The notes: generated by a model not told the origin, from the letters alone. Positions 16,761 to 25,005 are shown, counted from the first letter of the stretch. The stretch is 47,047 bases of DNA from JARRRD01 sp037381085 (GCA_037381085.1 JARRRD010000027.1:1-47047); one strand, 5' to 3'. Made by a program: numbers and translations.

Positions 16761-19088
16761 TCAGACGTTCTCGGTCATCTCCCAGACGCCGCAGGGACAT
16801 ATGCCGGCGCAGAACCCGCAGCCTATGCACTTTTCGTCATCAACAACGTACTCGTAGGAGCCGTCCTCGTGCTCGACCCTGCTTATAGCGCCCCAGTAGC
16901 ATGTGGCCTCACACATGTGGCAGTCGCGGCAGGTCGCGCAGGACATGCACAGGCCGGCCTCCTGCTTGGGCTCAAAGGCCTCGCGGCGGCATACCTCGTA
17001 GTATTCGGTCTTGATGTTCTCGTAAGGAACGACCTGTCTTACCTCGGGCATATAATCATAGTGCATCAGCTCCGAGTGGATCACGTCTGCCGCGATCCTT
17101 CCCTGGCCGATCGCATGTGTCACAAGGCCCGGCTTCGTTGCATCCCCGATGGCGAATACCTTCGGGTCGGATGTCCTGCCGAGATCGTCGACGGTGATCC
17201 ATCCCCTTTCAGCGTGAACATCGGGGGGAAGGAAATCGAGGACCGGCACTTCACCGACGGACATGATCACCATATCGGCATCGAGGGACGTACCGTCCTT
17301 AAAAAAGATCTTCTTCGCCTTCTTGTCATATTTCTTTGCCAGCTTCGGCCAGATTATCTCCGTCCCCTTCTCCTTCGCAAGCTCCATCTCTTTGCCGAAG
17401 GCCGCAGGCTTCTGAATGTCGACTGCCGTCACGGAAGCGGCTCCGCAATTGAAGGCCTGAGAGGCAACATCCATCCCGACATTTCCGGCCCCTATGATCA
17501 CAACCTTCTTGCCTTTCAGGACCACGTCCCTGCCGAAGTTTATTCCCTTCAGAAAGTCTATCGCGGACATGACGTCGTCGGAACCGGGGAATTCTATCTT
17601 TCTAGGCTTATGGGCTCCGCAGGCCACTACCACGACATCATGTGCCCTATAGATTCTTTCGAATGCCTTGAGGTTGATGCTTCTGCCGAGGTGAGTCGTC
17701 ACTCCTATTTCCTTGAAACGGGAAAGTTCCTTCAGGAGGATCCTGTGCGGTAGGCGTTCTCTCGGTATGCAGAGTTCTATCTTGCCGCCGAGTTTGCGGG
17801 CGGCCTCGTACAAATCGACGCTGTGCCCCTTAAGTCCGAGCTGCCATGCCGCAGACAGACCCGCCGGTCCGCCTCCGATCACTGCTATTTTGTGGCCCGT
17901 CTTTTTTGCCGGCTTCGGGGCCGGCAGCTTCAGGGCCAGGCTTCCCAGTTCCTTTATGTTGAGGGGCTGATCGAGTTGTCCCCTCGTGCAGCTCTGCATG
18001 CAAAGATTGGGGCATATCTGGCCGCATACGGTCGCCGGAAGCGGGCTGTACCTGAGAACGAGATCGAGGGCCTCCTTCATCTTCTTCTGCCTCATGAGGG
18101 TCGCCCTCTTGTGAGAAGGTATGCGGGTGGGGCAATTATACGCGCAGGGAGGCAGATATTTCTCGTTGTTCCAGACCGGCCTGTTCCGCCTCTCAATACC
18201 CGTGGTAATGTAAGGGAGGACAGTCTGGTCGTGTGTGATATAGGGGGAGAAAATACCGCCCTCGCCGACCCCATGCTCCCAGACATTCTTTCTGAAATCG
18301 GAGGTCGACATCCGGCCCTTCATCAGGGCCTTTTTTTCGGCCGGTGTATGGGCGATCAGTTTCTTCCAGTCTCTCGACGAGCGCGTAAGCTCCCGGTAAT
18401 AGGATTCCCTGTCTATGGACTTAAGATAAACCTTCATGTTGCCGGTGAGCCACTCCCAGTCCTGAGGAGTGAGATCCAGCAGTTTCACGTCCCGTTCGCT
18501 GTACCCGCTGATCCTGCCGCGGAAATATATCGTTCCGCCGACCATTCCCACACAGGGCCTGTAGCCCAGGACGCTTTCGGGGTCACGCGGGTCCACCCCG
18601 CAGACGACGGCGATGCCGCCCGCCTTGAACTCTGCAAAGGAGTCACCGACACTTCTGAAATACCACGACTGAGGGGGATCGAACCGCGGGTTCCTCTTGG
18701 TCATGGTGTCGCACCTGGCTCCTCCGCTTCCCTGGACGTAAAGGACGCCCTGGGCAGCGGCGTTGTGAGCGCCGTTTGTCACATCTCCCAGAACCGTTAT
18801 CCTTGCGCCGCAGTTGAGCCAGCCCGCGTCATCGGAGGTGCTACCCTTGACGACAATCTCGGTCCCTTCCATCCCCATGCTGCCCAGCCGCTGGCCGACA
18901 GGCCCTTCAACGGCTACTCTTACGGTTTCGCCCCGGGGCCAGATGCGTCCGCCGATGCCGTGCTGACCCTCGGCAAGGACAAGCATCTCCCTGGCGCCGT
19001 CCTGCACGGCCTGCTGGATCTGTTCTTCAAGTATCCGCGAGGGCACGCGGTTTCCGTTCAAATTTCCTTTTATGGTCATTTTTTTCAT
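16761..19088 (-). CDS. Fused glutamate synthase GXGXG subunit (GltB3) and GltD-like oxidoreductase
   Basis: Numbering here is from the alternative upstream ATG at 19112. Residues 13-250 match the GXGXG beta-helix subunit of split glutamate synthase (GSTSDDAGWLNCG, GDVTNGAHNAAAQG, GGARCD). Residues 320-690 match GltD: an Fe-S binding N-terminal part with Cys323, 327, 363, 367, 371 and 375, a first dinucleotide site VIGGGPAGLSAAWQLG, a second VVIIGAGNVGMDVA, and FAIGDAT. The tail (722-775) is a ferredoxin with CMSCATCRDCHMC and CIGCGFCAGICPCG. It would oxidise NAD(P)H or ferredoxin and pass electrons to the synthase subunit upstream. I favour the ATG at 19088, which overlaps the stop of the 39-codon ORF as TAATG. 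In archaea GltB3 and GltD are normally separate, so the fusion is notable. Confidence 0.88.
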   Translation of the reverse strand: MKKMTIKGNLNGNRVPSRILEEQIQQAVQDGAREMLVLAEGQHGIGGRIWPRGETVRVAVEGPVGQRLGSMGMEGTEIVVKGSTSDDAGWLNCGARITVLGDVTNGAHNAAAQGVLYVQGSGGARCDTMTKRNPRFDPPQSWYFRSVGDSFAEFKAGGIAVVCGVDPRDPESVLGYRPCVGMVGGTIYFRGRISGYSERDVKLLDLTPQDWEWLTGNMKVYLKSIDRESYYRELTRSSRDWKKLIAHTPAEKKALMKGRMSTSDFRKNVWEHGVGEGGIFSPYITHDQTVLPYITTGIERRNRPVWNNEKYLPPCAYNCPTRIPSHKRATLMRQKKMKEALDLVLRYSPLPATVCGQICPNLCMQSCTRGQLDQPLNIKELGSLALKLPAPKPAKKTGHKIAVIGGGPAGLSAAWQLGLKGHSVDLYEAARKLGGKIELCIPRERLPHRILLKELSRFKEIGVTTHLGRSINLKAFERIYRAHDVVVVACGAHKPRKIEFPGSDDVMSAIDFLKGINFGRDVVLKGKKVVIIGAGNVGMDVASQAFNCGAASVTAVDIQKPAAFGKEMELAKEKGTEIIWPKLAKKYDKKAKKIFFKDGTSLDADMVIMSVGEVPVLDFLPPDVHAERGWITVDDLGRTSDPKVFAIGDATKPGLVTHAIGQGRIAADVIHSELMHYDYMPEVRQVVPYENIKTEYYEVCRREAFEPKQEAGLCMSCATCRDCHMCEATCYWGAISRVEHEDGSYEYVVDDEKCIGCGFCAGICPCGVWEMTENV

Positions 19089-19207
19089 TAACACACCCGC
19101 GGGTCGGCGCATATCAGACCCAACATTACACTTACATACTCAACCTCAGAAAGAGAGGGAAATGTGCTGAAGAAGGACTTTTTCAGCGTGTTCGCATTCT
19201 CCTTCAT
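19088..19207 (-). CDS. Small ORF of 39 codons inside the gltB operon
   Basis: An ATG at 19207 begins 10 bp after the GltB2 stop and the TAA at 19088-19090 overlaps the next start by one base (TAATG). The peptide begins MKENANTLKKSFFSTF and ends ICADPRVC. The upstream GAG is a weak ribosome site. It fits an otherwise gapless operon and may couple translation of the large fusion protein. No family recognised; it could be non-functional. Confidence 0.4.
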   Translation of the reverse strand: MKENANTLKKSFFSTFPSLSEVEYVSVMLGLICADPRVC

Positions 19208-19217
19208 GCAACTCTTT

Positions 19218-20876
19218 TCAGCACGCATAATCTATATGCAACCTTTCCGACATCTCTTTGTCTCCGATGCTCAGGCCGTCCGACATACCGATCGGCAGTT
19301 CCGTACTCCGGCCCATGGGGGCAAATATCTTTCTGAGTTCCGTGTCCGCTGTCTTGAAGACGTCCACGACACGCTCGGCCACCTTGTCCGGATCGAGCCT
19401 CCGGTAAAGTTTGGGGTCCTGGGTGGTGATGCCCCTCGGACATCTCCCCGTATTGCAGAGATTACACCTGTTGTATTCGTCCCCGAAGCACTGCGCGGCA
19501 GTCTGCATGATATATTTGCCGATGGAAACGGCCGACGCCCCCAGCATGATGAGAGCCGCAGCATTGGCCGCGAGGTTGCCCTTTTTCCCGACGCCGCCGG
19601 CTGCTATGAGCGGCAGTTCATTCTGTTTTCCCTGCTTTACGAGGTCGAGATAACAATCCCTGATGTTGGAGGCGATTGGATGGCCCATCTTGTCCATGGA
19701 GACGTTGTATGCCGCGCCGGTGCCGCCGTCCTCGCCGTCGATGCTCAGGGCCGCAGCATACGGGTTTCGTGCGAGGTTGTTCAGGACCGCCTGCGCCGTC
19801 TTCGTACCTGAGATCTTCGGATAGACCGGGACACGGAAGCCCCAGGCCATCGACATCGACTGGATCATCTTCGCCACGGCCTCTTCAATCGAGTATTTGG
19901 TCTGATGGGTCGGAGGGGAAGCGAGATCGACCATCATCGGGACACCCCTGATCTCCGCGATCAGCTTGAGGACCTTATATGCCATCAGGAGCCCGCCATC
20001 CCCGGGCTTTGCGCCCTGACCGTATTTGATCTCGATCGCGCAGGGGTCTTCCACCATGTCCGGAAGGGCATGAATGATCTCGTCCCATCCGAAATACCCG
20101 GATGCTATCTGGAGAACGAAATATTTGAGGAACTTGGACTTCAGCAGCCTCGGCGGCATTCCGCCTTCGCCGGAGCACATCACCACCGGCATGCCCTCCA
20201 CCTCGTTGAGGTAAGTCACTCCCATGGCAAGCCCTTCCCACATCGGCGGTGAAAGGGCGCCCACGGACATGCTCCCTATCATGATAGGATAAATCTCGCG
20301 CACCGGCGGGACGAATATGCCGTCTCTGTCCACCACAAGCTTTCCGCCCACCTCCTTCAGGGGCAACTGCTCCGGGGGCAGGTTCCTCCCCAGCAGCGTA
20401 CGTATCCTGAATTCATGACGGCCGGCATCCAGGGCCGGGTCGGTAAGCATCGATATCCTCGTAAACTTCAGCCTGTCGAGGGTAGATATGGAAGGATCGT
20501 TCCGCCTGCCGCCCCGCTTGTAGGCGTCCCCTCCCTTGTTCTTGAAATGGAGAAACTTGTTCTGGGGATTCAGCTCCGGTTCTATCGCTTCGTTCGGACA
20601 GACGAGCGTGCACGTACCGCATCCCGTGCAGTAGCGGTTGATGTCCGTCACCTGTTCCACGACATAGGTGATCTTCCTTGTCGACGTCGGCTCCGGTACA
20701 GGTCCTTCCGACGTCACTGTTCTGAGGACCTTTATGGAGGGCTCGATAGCCTTGACGGGGCAGACTGCGGTACATCTGCCGCACCTCTTGCACCTGTCGT
20801 CCCTCCACCTGATGATGTAAGGGAATTCTTTCAGCGAGAGTTGATGGTTGTGGTCTAATCGTGAAGCTGGTTCCAT
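19218..20876 (-). CDS. Glutamate synthase central/FMN subunit with two ferredoxin clusters (GltB2)
   Basis: A 552-residue archaeal-type glutamate synthase large-domain protein. The N terminus carries two 4Fe-4S motifs: Cys29-32-35-39 (CKRCGRCTAVCP) and Cys83-86-89-93 (CTGCGTCTLVCP). The rest is the FMN-binding TIM barrel, with MIGSMSVGALSP, SGEGGMPPR, IKYGQGAKPGDGG, SIDGEDGGTGAA and AAGGVGKKGN, and a late cluster CNLCNTGRCPRGITTQDP. It makes two glutamates from 2-oxoglutarate and ammonia released by the amidotransferase subunit. The ATG has an excellent GAGGAGGT site six bases upstream and overlaps the GltB1 gene by 22 bp. Confidence 0.93.
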   Translation of the reverse strand: MEPASRLDHNHQLSLKEFPYIIRWRDDRCKRCGRCTAVCPVKAIEPSIKVLRTVTSEGPVPEPTSTRKITYVVEQVTDINRYCTGCGTCTLVCPNEAIEPELNPQNKFLHFKNKGGDAYKRGGRRNDPSISTLDRLKFTRISMLTDPALDAGRHEFRIRTLLGRNLPPEQLPLKEVGGKLVVDRDGIFVPPVREIYPIMIGSMSVGALSPPMWEGLAMGVTYLNEVEGMPVVMCSGEGGMPPRLLKSKFLKYFVLQIASGYFGWDEIIHALPDMVEDPCAIEIKYGQGAKPGDGGLLMAYKVLKLIAEIRGVPMMVDLASPPTHQTKYSIEEAVAKMIQSMSMAWGFRVPVYPKISGTKTAQAVLNNLARNPYAAALSIDGEDGGTGAAYNVSMDKMGHPIASNIRDCYLDLVKQGKQNELPLIAAGGVGKKGNLAANAAALIMLGASAVSIGKYIMQTAAQCFGDEYNRCNLCNTGRCPRGITTQDPKLYRRLDPDKVAERVVDVFKTADTELRKIFAPMGRSTELPIGMSDGLSIGDKEMSERLHIDYAC

Positions 20877-21964
20877 ACCGTTACCTCCTCAGCCCCCGGC
20901 GAAACAACCACCATGTCGTACTTCATCGGAAATATGTCTTTCGACCTGTCCCGTGCGGGGACCGCGCTGTCCACGCCGCACTCCTCGGACATAAGGGCGT
21001 ACCTGCCTTTCACGCCCCCCACCATGCCGGGCCTCAGCTTCTTCGAGTCCTGGACCATGAAGCAGGTTCCCCCTGGTGTGAACCCTATTATGCAGTTCGG
21101 TCCGTCGATGCAGAGCATGCGCATGGATTTCTTCAAAAGGTCCAGCACATCCCTGTCTTCCCTCTTTTCTATCTCGGAGGACTTCAGGGGGGTAATTACG
21201 TGTTTGTAATAGGAGAGGGGATAGCCAAGCTGCCTGACCAGATAATGGAGGATGTGGGTAAATACCTCGCTGTCGCTGTTGTAGCCCACGTAACCCTGGA
21301 ACCCCCTGCTCATGAGATACTCCCTTATGGGAACGAAGGCAGTATTCTCACCGTTCGTCATGGTCGAAAACCCCTGGATGAAGAACGGGTGGCAGGCATA
21401 TAAGTTTATGGCGTAATTGGTATTCTGTCTTCCCTGCGCCATCACGACCTTCGCCTTGAGAGACGAATCTTCGAGCCCGAAGAATTCGCTCAGCTGGAGA
21501 GGGTCGCCGACCTCCTTGATAGCCAGCACGTCGGGGTAAAACGAGAATACGATAATAGACTCGTCGGCCTGCCCCATACTCCTCAGCTCAAGGCGGGTCT
21601 TAAGGAGCAGGTCTTCCTTCTCGCGCGCCGATTTGTCCGAATAGGCGGCTGGATATTCATAGGCCCTGGCGAAATAGTGGTCGCGCCTTGTCACTCCCTT
21701 CACCTCACGGATCGAGGGCGCCCACGAGTGTTTGACCGTGAACCCCTTCTTCTCCATGTATTCATCGACCACTTCCATGCCGGCGTTGGAACAGATACCC
21801 GAGAGGACCGGGAAGTCCTTCAACCCTTCAAATTCGCCGCCCAGATCCTTCATCATGACACCCAGTCCCGAACCGTCGTGACCTTCCTTCATGGTCTCGA
21901 GCGCAAGGATGGGCTCCATCGGGGACAGGTACTCGGAAGATGTTATCGCAGCCAAACGGCACAT
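20855..21964 (-). CDS. Glutamate synthase glutaminase subunit (GltB1), class II amidotransferase
   Basis: A 369-residue class II glutamine amidotransferase. The protein begins MCRLAAI, so removal of Met exposes the nucleophilic Cys, and HDGSGLGV, GENTAF and YNSDSEVF match the family. It hydrolyses glutamine and delivers ammonia to the synthase subunit. This is the first gene of the glt operon, with a GAGG site five bases before the ATG. Its leader holds an intrinsic terminator, so expression may be controlled by attenuation. In typical bacteria this domain is the N terminus of one large GltB; here it is separate, as in archaea. Confidence 0.9.
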   Translation of the reverse strand: MCRLAAITSSEYLSPMEPILALETMKEGHDGSGLGVMMKDLGGEFEGLKDFPVLSGICSNAGMEVVDEYMEKKGFTVKHSWAPSIREVKGVTRRDHYFARAYEYPAAYSDKSAREKEDLLLKTRLELRSMGQADESIIVFSFYPDVLAIKEVGDPLQLSEFFGLEDSSLKAKVVMAQGRQNTNYAINLYACHPFFIQGFSTMTNGENTAFVPIREYLMSRGFQGYVGYNSDSEVFTHILHYLVRQLGYPLSYYKHVITPLKSSEIEKREDRDVLDLLKKSMRMLCIDGPNCIIGFTPGGTCFMVQDSKKLRPGMVGGVKGRYALMSEECGVDSAVPARDRSKDIFPMKYDMVVVSPGAEEVTVWNQLHD

Positions 21965-21996
21965 TGTAGCCTCGTTTCGACAATATTTTTTACGCC

Positions 21997-22035
21997 AAAA
22001 AAACGCCTACTAACCGCGTGGTTACATTAGGCGTT
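21997..22035 (-). terminator. Intrinsic terminator in the glt operon leader (possible attenuator)
   Basis: Read on the minus strand, AACGCCTA pairs with TAGGCGTT (eight pairs) and inner TAACC with GGTTA (five pairs) around loop ACGC, followed directly by seven T. It lies about 30 nt after the predicted transcription start and 33 nt before the GltB1 ATG, so transcripts must read through it. No leader ORF with a ribosome site is seen before it. A GGCGTA just downstream repeats part of the right arm and could pair alternatively. Confidence 0.75.
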
Positions 22036-22072
22036 GAATACGTCAAAAAGACTGTAATCAATGTCGTTCGTT

Positions 22073-22102
22073 ATAATAAAACTTATGCCGATTTATTGTC
22101 AA
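22073..22102 (-). promoter_or_regulatory. Strong sigma70-like promoter of the glt operon
   Basis: On the minus strand TTGACA (22102-22097) and TATTAT (22078-22073) are 18 bases apart. The expected start is near 22066, about 100 nt before the GltB1 start codon. This is among the best matches in the window. Confidence 0.7.
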
Positions 22103-22188
22103 TTTCAAAAGCCCGGCGCCCTTCCCGGCTTGCTTTTTGGCACTTTTTTGACTTATCCTAAAAATATTACGTTTTATGGAGGTGGATT

Positions 22189-22512
22189 GTGTTGAAAATT
22201 TCCGATGCGGCTGCAGAGAAGGCTTTGCAGTTACTGAAGACCGAAGGCAAGGAAGGATGGGGGCTCAGAGTGTTCATACACGGGGCCGGATGCTGCGGAC
22301 CAAGCTACGGCCTTGACATAGATCAGACGGCTTCCGAAGATGATGAAACCGTCGAGAAAAACGGACTGAAGGTATTCATGGACAAAGAGGCGTCGCAGAG
22401 CCTGATCAACAAAGAGATCGATTACGTCAAAACAGACCAGGGGGAAGGGTTTGTCATAAACAGCGACGAGCCCCCGCCCTCATGCGGCTCCGGCTGCAGT
22501 TCCTGCGGATAG
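22189..22512 (+). CDS. A-type iron-sulfur carrier (HesB/IscA family)
   Basis: A 107-residue HesB/IscA-like protein: MLKISDAAAEKALQLLK, GLRVFIHGAGCCGPSYGL, and a C-terminal cysteine cluster CGSGCSSCG in place of the usual CGCG. These cysteines would hold an Fe-S cluster for transfer to target proteins. GTG at 22189 has GGAGGTGG just upstream. Its stop abuts the hemB ATG (TAGATG), so the two are co-translated. A modest promoter (TTGCTT 22130-22135, TATCCT 22154-22159) is possible. Confidence 0.85.
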   Translation: MLKISDAAAEKALQLLKTEGKEGWGLRVFIHGAGCCGPSYGLDIDQTASEDDETVEKNGLKVFMDKEASQSLINKEIDYVKTDQGEGFVINSDEPPPSCGSGCSSCG

Positions 22513-23484
22513 ATGTTCCCCGTTGTAAGACCGCGGAGACTGAGGAAAAACGAGACCGTCAGGAGGATGGTGAGGGAAACCTCGCTGTCTCCTGACGATT
22601 TCATCTATCCCCTTTTCGTCACCTACGGCAAGAACGTCCGGAAGGAGATAAGCTCGATGCCCGGATGTTACCAGGAGTCCGTGGACAGGATTGTCAAACA
22701 CGCGAAAGAGGTTTATTCCCTCGGCATCCCGGCGGTAATACTCTTCGGCATTCCGGAGCACAAGGACGAAAAGGGCTCCGGGGCTTACGATCCCCACGGA
22801 GTGGTACAGAAAGCCATTCGGGCGATCAAGGACAAGGTGCCGGGTTTATATGTCATCACCGACGTCTGCATGTGCGAATACACCAGCCACGGCCACTGCG
22901 GAATAATAGAGAACGGGGACGTGAAGAACGATCCCACCCTTGAACTGCTCGCCAAAGAAGCACTCTCGCACGCAAAGGCGGGGGCGGACATGGTGGCGCC
23001 CTCCGACATGATGGACGGCAGGGTTAGCGCCATCAGGGCGGCACTCGATGCAGGGGGCTATGAAGAGTTGCCTGTCATGAGTTACTCCGCCAAGTATGCT
23101 TCGGCCTTCTACGGTCCTTTCCGGGAAGCCGCGGAATCAACCCCTCAGTTCGGGGACAGGCGGTCCTACCAGATGGACCCCGCAAACCGCAGGGAGGCCC
23201 TGAAAGAGGTCGCCCTCGATATCGAAGAGGGCGCGGATATCGTGATGGTCAAGCCGGCGATGACCTACCTGGACGTGATTTCCGATATAAAGGAAAGCGT
23301 TGATCTGCCCGTTGCCGCCTACAACGTGAGCGGCGAGTATTCCGTCGTCAAGGCGGCGGCAAAAATGGGGTGGATCGATGAGGAGCGGGCGATGATCGAG
23401 GTCCTGACCTCGATAAAACGTGCTGGCGCCGACCTTATACTCACCTATTTCGCGAAGGACGCCGCCCGGCTGTTGAACAGGTAG
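22513..23484 (+). CDS. hemB: Delta-aminolevulinic acid dehydratase (porphobilinogen synthase)
   Basis: A 323-residue, full-length HemB that condenses two 5-aminolevulinate molecules to porphobilinogen in haem, sirohaem and corrin synthesis. The three-cysteine zinc site DVCMCEYTSHGHCG is present, as are the Schiff-base lysines in MSYSAKYAS and MVKPAMTYLD. The ATG directly follows the stop of the A-type carrier gene and has no ribosome site of its own. Tetrapyrrole supply fits the haem- and corrinoid-dependent proteins elsewhere in the window, though that is only a thematic link. Confidence 0.96.
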   Translation: MFPVVRPRRLRKNETVRRMVRETSLSPDDFIYPLFVTYGKNVRKEISSMPGCYQESVDRIVKHAKEVYSLGIPAVILFGIPEHKDEKGSGAYDPHGVVQKAIRAIKDKVPGLYVITDVCMCEYTSHGHCGIIENGDVKNDPTLELLAKEALSHAKAGADMVAPSDMMDGRVSAIRAALDAGGYEELPVMSYSAKYASAFYGPFREAAESTPQFGDRRSYQMDPANRREALKEVALDIEEGADIVMVKPAMTYLDVISDIKESVDLPVAAYNVSGEYSVVKAAAKMGWIDEERAMIEVLTSIKRAGADLILTYFAKDAARLLNR

Positions 23485-23509
23485 TCCTGATCGTGCCGGG
23501 GCCTTCGTC

Positions 23510-23911
23510 GTGTTCATCTTTTTAGACTGTTCAGAAATCTATTACAGGGCGATCGGGAAAAAATCCGTACCGGACAAACGTCTCGGCAAATTTGTACAGA
23601 TCAGGAACAATGACACGGAGTATCTCGTTCTCTCTCCCAAGGGACAGTCCGTTTATCACGCCAATATTGTGGAGCGCTTTTTCACCAAACGTAAGATCGG
23701 GGGAGATTATAACAGGAAGGGCGATTATTACGAAATAAGCGAAGACGGATGGGAGGTCACGGGCGGCGGTATATGGGCGATAAACGAAAGTGACAGGCTT
23801 CTGCATCTCTCGGGCAGTTCCCAGGCATACGGTCGATATGACCGGAGGGGATTGAGGGAAAGGATTGAAGCGCTCCAACAGATGGCCGGCTTTCGCATCG
23901 TCATCGATTAG
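23510..23911 (+). CDS. Janus/Ocnus (PHPT1-like) family protein
   Basis: A 133-residue product with the motif order of the Janus/Ocnus family, whose mammalian member is the 14-kDa phosphohistidine phosphatase PHPT1: KFVQIR, YHANIVERF (the His matches the catalytic base), GGGIWAIN, and LHLSGSSQAYGRYDR matching the HVYGYSMAYG motif. Known members hydrolyse phosphohistidine or phospholysine; whether this one does is inference. It begins at GTG 23510, 25 bp after hemB, without a clear ribosome site, so the start may be later. I recognise the family from motif order only. Confidence 0.6.
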   Translation: MFIFLDCSEIYYRAIGKKSVPDKRLGKFVQIRNNDTEYLVLSPKGQSVYHANIVERFFTKRKIGGDYNRKGDYYEISEDGWEVTGGGIWAINESDRLLHLSGSSQAYGRYDRRGLRERIEALQQMAGFRIVID

Positions 23912-24094
23912 ACCGGTAAGCCCTGCGGGATCTAAAGCCCGGACGCTCTTCGGCAAAGATTGTAAATGGGCCTTTTTTTGAGCACATTTTCTTTCCGTGC
24001 AACGCAATCCTTTTTATTCATTAAACTTCGGAACCAAGACTGCCTCACAAAGCGGAAAAAGAGACCCGGGCGCCTTCTCCGCCAGAGGCGGATG

Positions 24095-24154
24095 AATCTT
24101 GCCGGTAGCCCTGCAGTGTGTGAGAAACTTACCGGCATTAGGTGAATCAAGATT
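24095..24154. repeat. Imperfect inverted repeat of 60 bp
   Basis: AATCTTG at 24095-24101 pairs with CAAGATT at 24148-24154 and CCGGTA next to it with TACCGG at 24130-24135, with an 11-nt bulge on the right side. It could be a small structured RNA or a repeat remnant. Confidence 0.45.
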
Positions 24155-24263
24155 AACATTTTTAGAATTTACGGACTTCCTCGGCATATTCTCCTTCTCC
24201 TTTATGCAGCGTCCGGGTAAAGTTTGGTGTAAGGGGTTGCAATGTCTGACCGTGACTTTTCAC

Positions 24264-24292
24264 TTGACTGGGCGGTGCCGAAATGCTAGAAA
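24264..24292 (+). promoter_or_regulatory. Promoter candidate for the secreted protein gene
   Basis: TTGACT at 24264-24269 and TAGAAA at 24287-24292 with 17 bases between, immediately followed by TATAAT at 24293-24298. The exact -10 is uncertain. Confidence 0.4.
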
Positions 24293-24296
24293 TATA

Positions 24297-24334
24297 ATCA
24301 GGAAAAAGATTTCGCTGTTGCGTCTTCTCCTGAT
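24297..24334 (+). other. 5' leader hairpin
   Basis: ATCAGGA...AAGA and TCTTCTCCTGAT form a stem of about 12 pairs around a 13-nt loop, right at the expected transcript start. It may protect or regulate the mRNA of the gene at 24443. Confidence 0.45.
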
Positions 24335-24442
24335 TCCCGGGAACAGGTCAAAACTGAGGGGGTGATCAAGGTGGATTAATTGGTCTCAAACGTATTCTTT
24401 CGAGGGTTTGAACTTGGAACACATGCAAAAAAGGGGGAAATC

Positions 24443-24976
24443 ATGAAAAAAGCAAAGGTCTTTCTTGCCTGCCTCGGCGTTATCGCCACTATTCTCTTTG
24501 TGGGAACCGCACCTGCCTATTCTTCGGGATATCCGGTATTAGGTCTATATACGCCGAGCAGCCCCGGCGATGTTTCTGTCGTCGTGGTCGGCAAATTCGA
24601 CTCCTCCGACTTCAGCCTCAGTGATGTCGGCTCTTATGCACAGTCGTTGCAAGGCGTTCTCGGAACGTTAGGAAGTTCCTTGCCCGGCATTGTTTTCATG
24701 GGACCCAACGAACTGGCTCAGTACGGATTTGCGGATGCCGACAACCTGAAGAACTATATAAAGAGCATCTATCAGGGGGTCGTCGACATATATGTTTTTC
24801 TTGACGTCACGAAGGTTAACTCCCCGTACTCCGCCCAGTACGGACAAAACGTCAGGATAGACGCCTGGGTAGCCGACCTGGCCGCACTGGTAGGTAGTAC
24901 GGACGATTATCTCTATGCGGCTTCGATAGAGGTCCCGGAGATTTATCTGTCACTGTTGTCGCAGCTTTCGTTTTAA
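24443..24976 (+). CDS. Secreted protein, unknown function
   Basis: Not recognised. The ATG at 24443 has an AAGGGGG site and starts a clear signal peptide (MKKAKVFLACLGVIATILFV, cleavage after APAYSSG or so); a longer in-frame ORF upstream lacks these. The mature part of about 150 residues is acidic with few lysines, rich in Ser, Asp, Tyr and Gly, with VSVVVVGKFD, YIKSIYQGVVDIYVFLDVTK and YLYAASIEVPEIYLSLLSQLSF, alternating like a compact alpha/beta domain. No cysteines in the mature part. A strong hairpin terminator follows, so it is a single-gene unit. Confidence 0.75.
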   Translation: MKKAKVFLACLGVIATILFVGTAPAYSSGYPVLGLYTPSSPGDVSVVVVGKFDSSDFSLSDVGSYAQSLQGVLGTLGSSLPGIVFMGPNELAQYGFADADNLKNYIKSIYQGVVDIYVFLDVTKVNSPYSAQYGQNVRIDAWVADLAALVGSTDDYLYAASIEVPEIYLSLLSQLSF

Positions 24977-25005
24977 TGGATTGAAGAATTAATCACCATG
25001 CGATC

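Larger units (their letters stand above)
23912..24442. other. 531-bp intergenic region with structured elements
   Basis: No gene seen. It holds a T7 run near 23972, a CCGCC-aga-GGCGG hairpin near 24080, the imperfect inverted repeat at 24095-24154, a possible promoter at 24264-24292 and a stable leader hairpin at 24297-24334 before the secreted-protein gene. No riboswitch class recognised. Confidence 0.5.

Noticed and set aside
17823..19091. 422-codon plus-strand open frame
   Set aside because: It is antisense to the GltB3-GltD fusion; no ribosome site or motifs.
22137..22155. Sigma54-like TGGCAC near the A-type carrier gene
   Set aside because: The second half reads TTGAC rather than TTGC, so the -12 element is missing.
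24220..24245. Sigma54-like promoter (GG ... GC near TTTGGTGTAAGGGGTTGCAA)
   Set aside because: The spacing between the GG and GC elements is 11 instead of 10 bases, which normally abolishes function.
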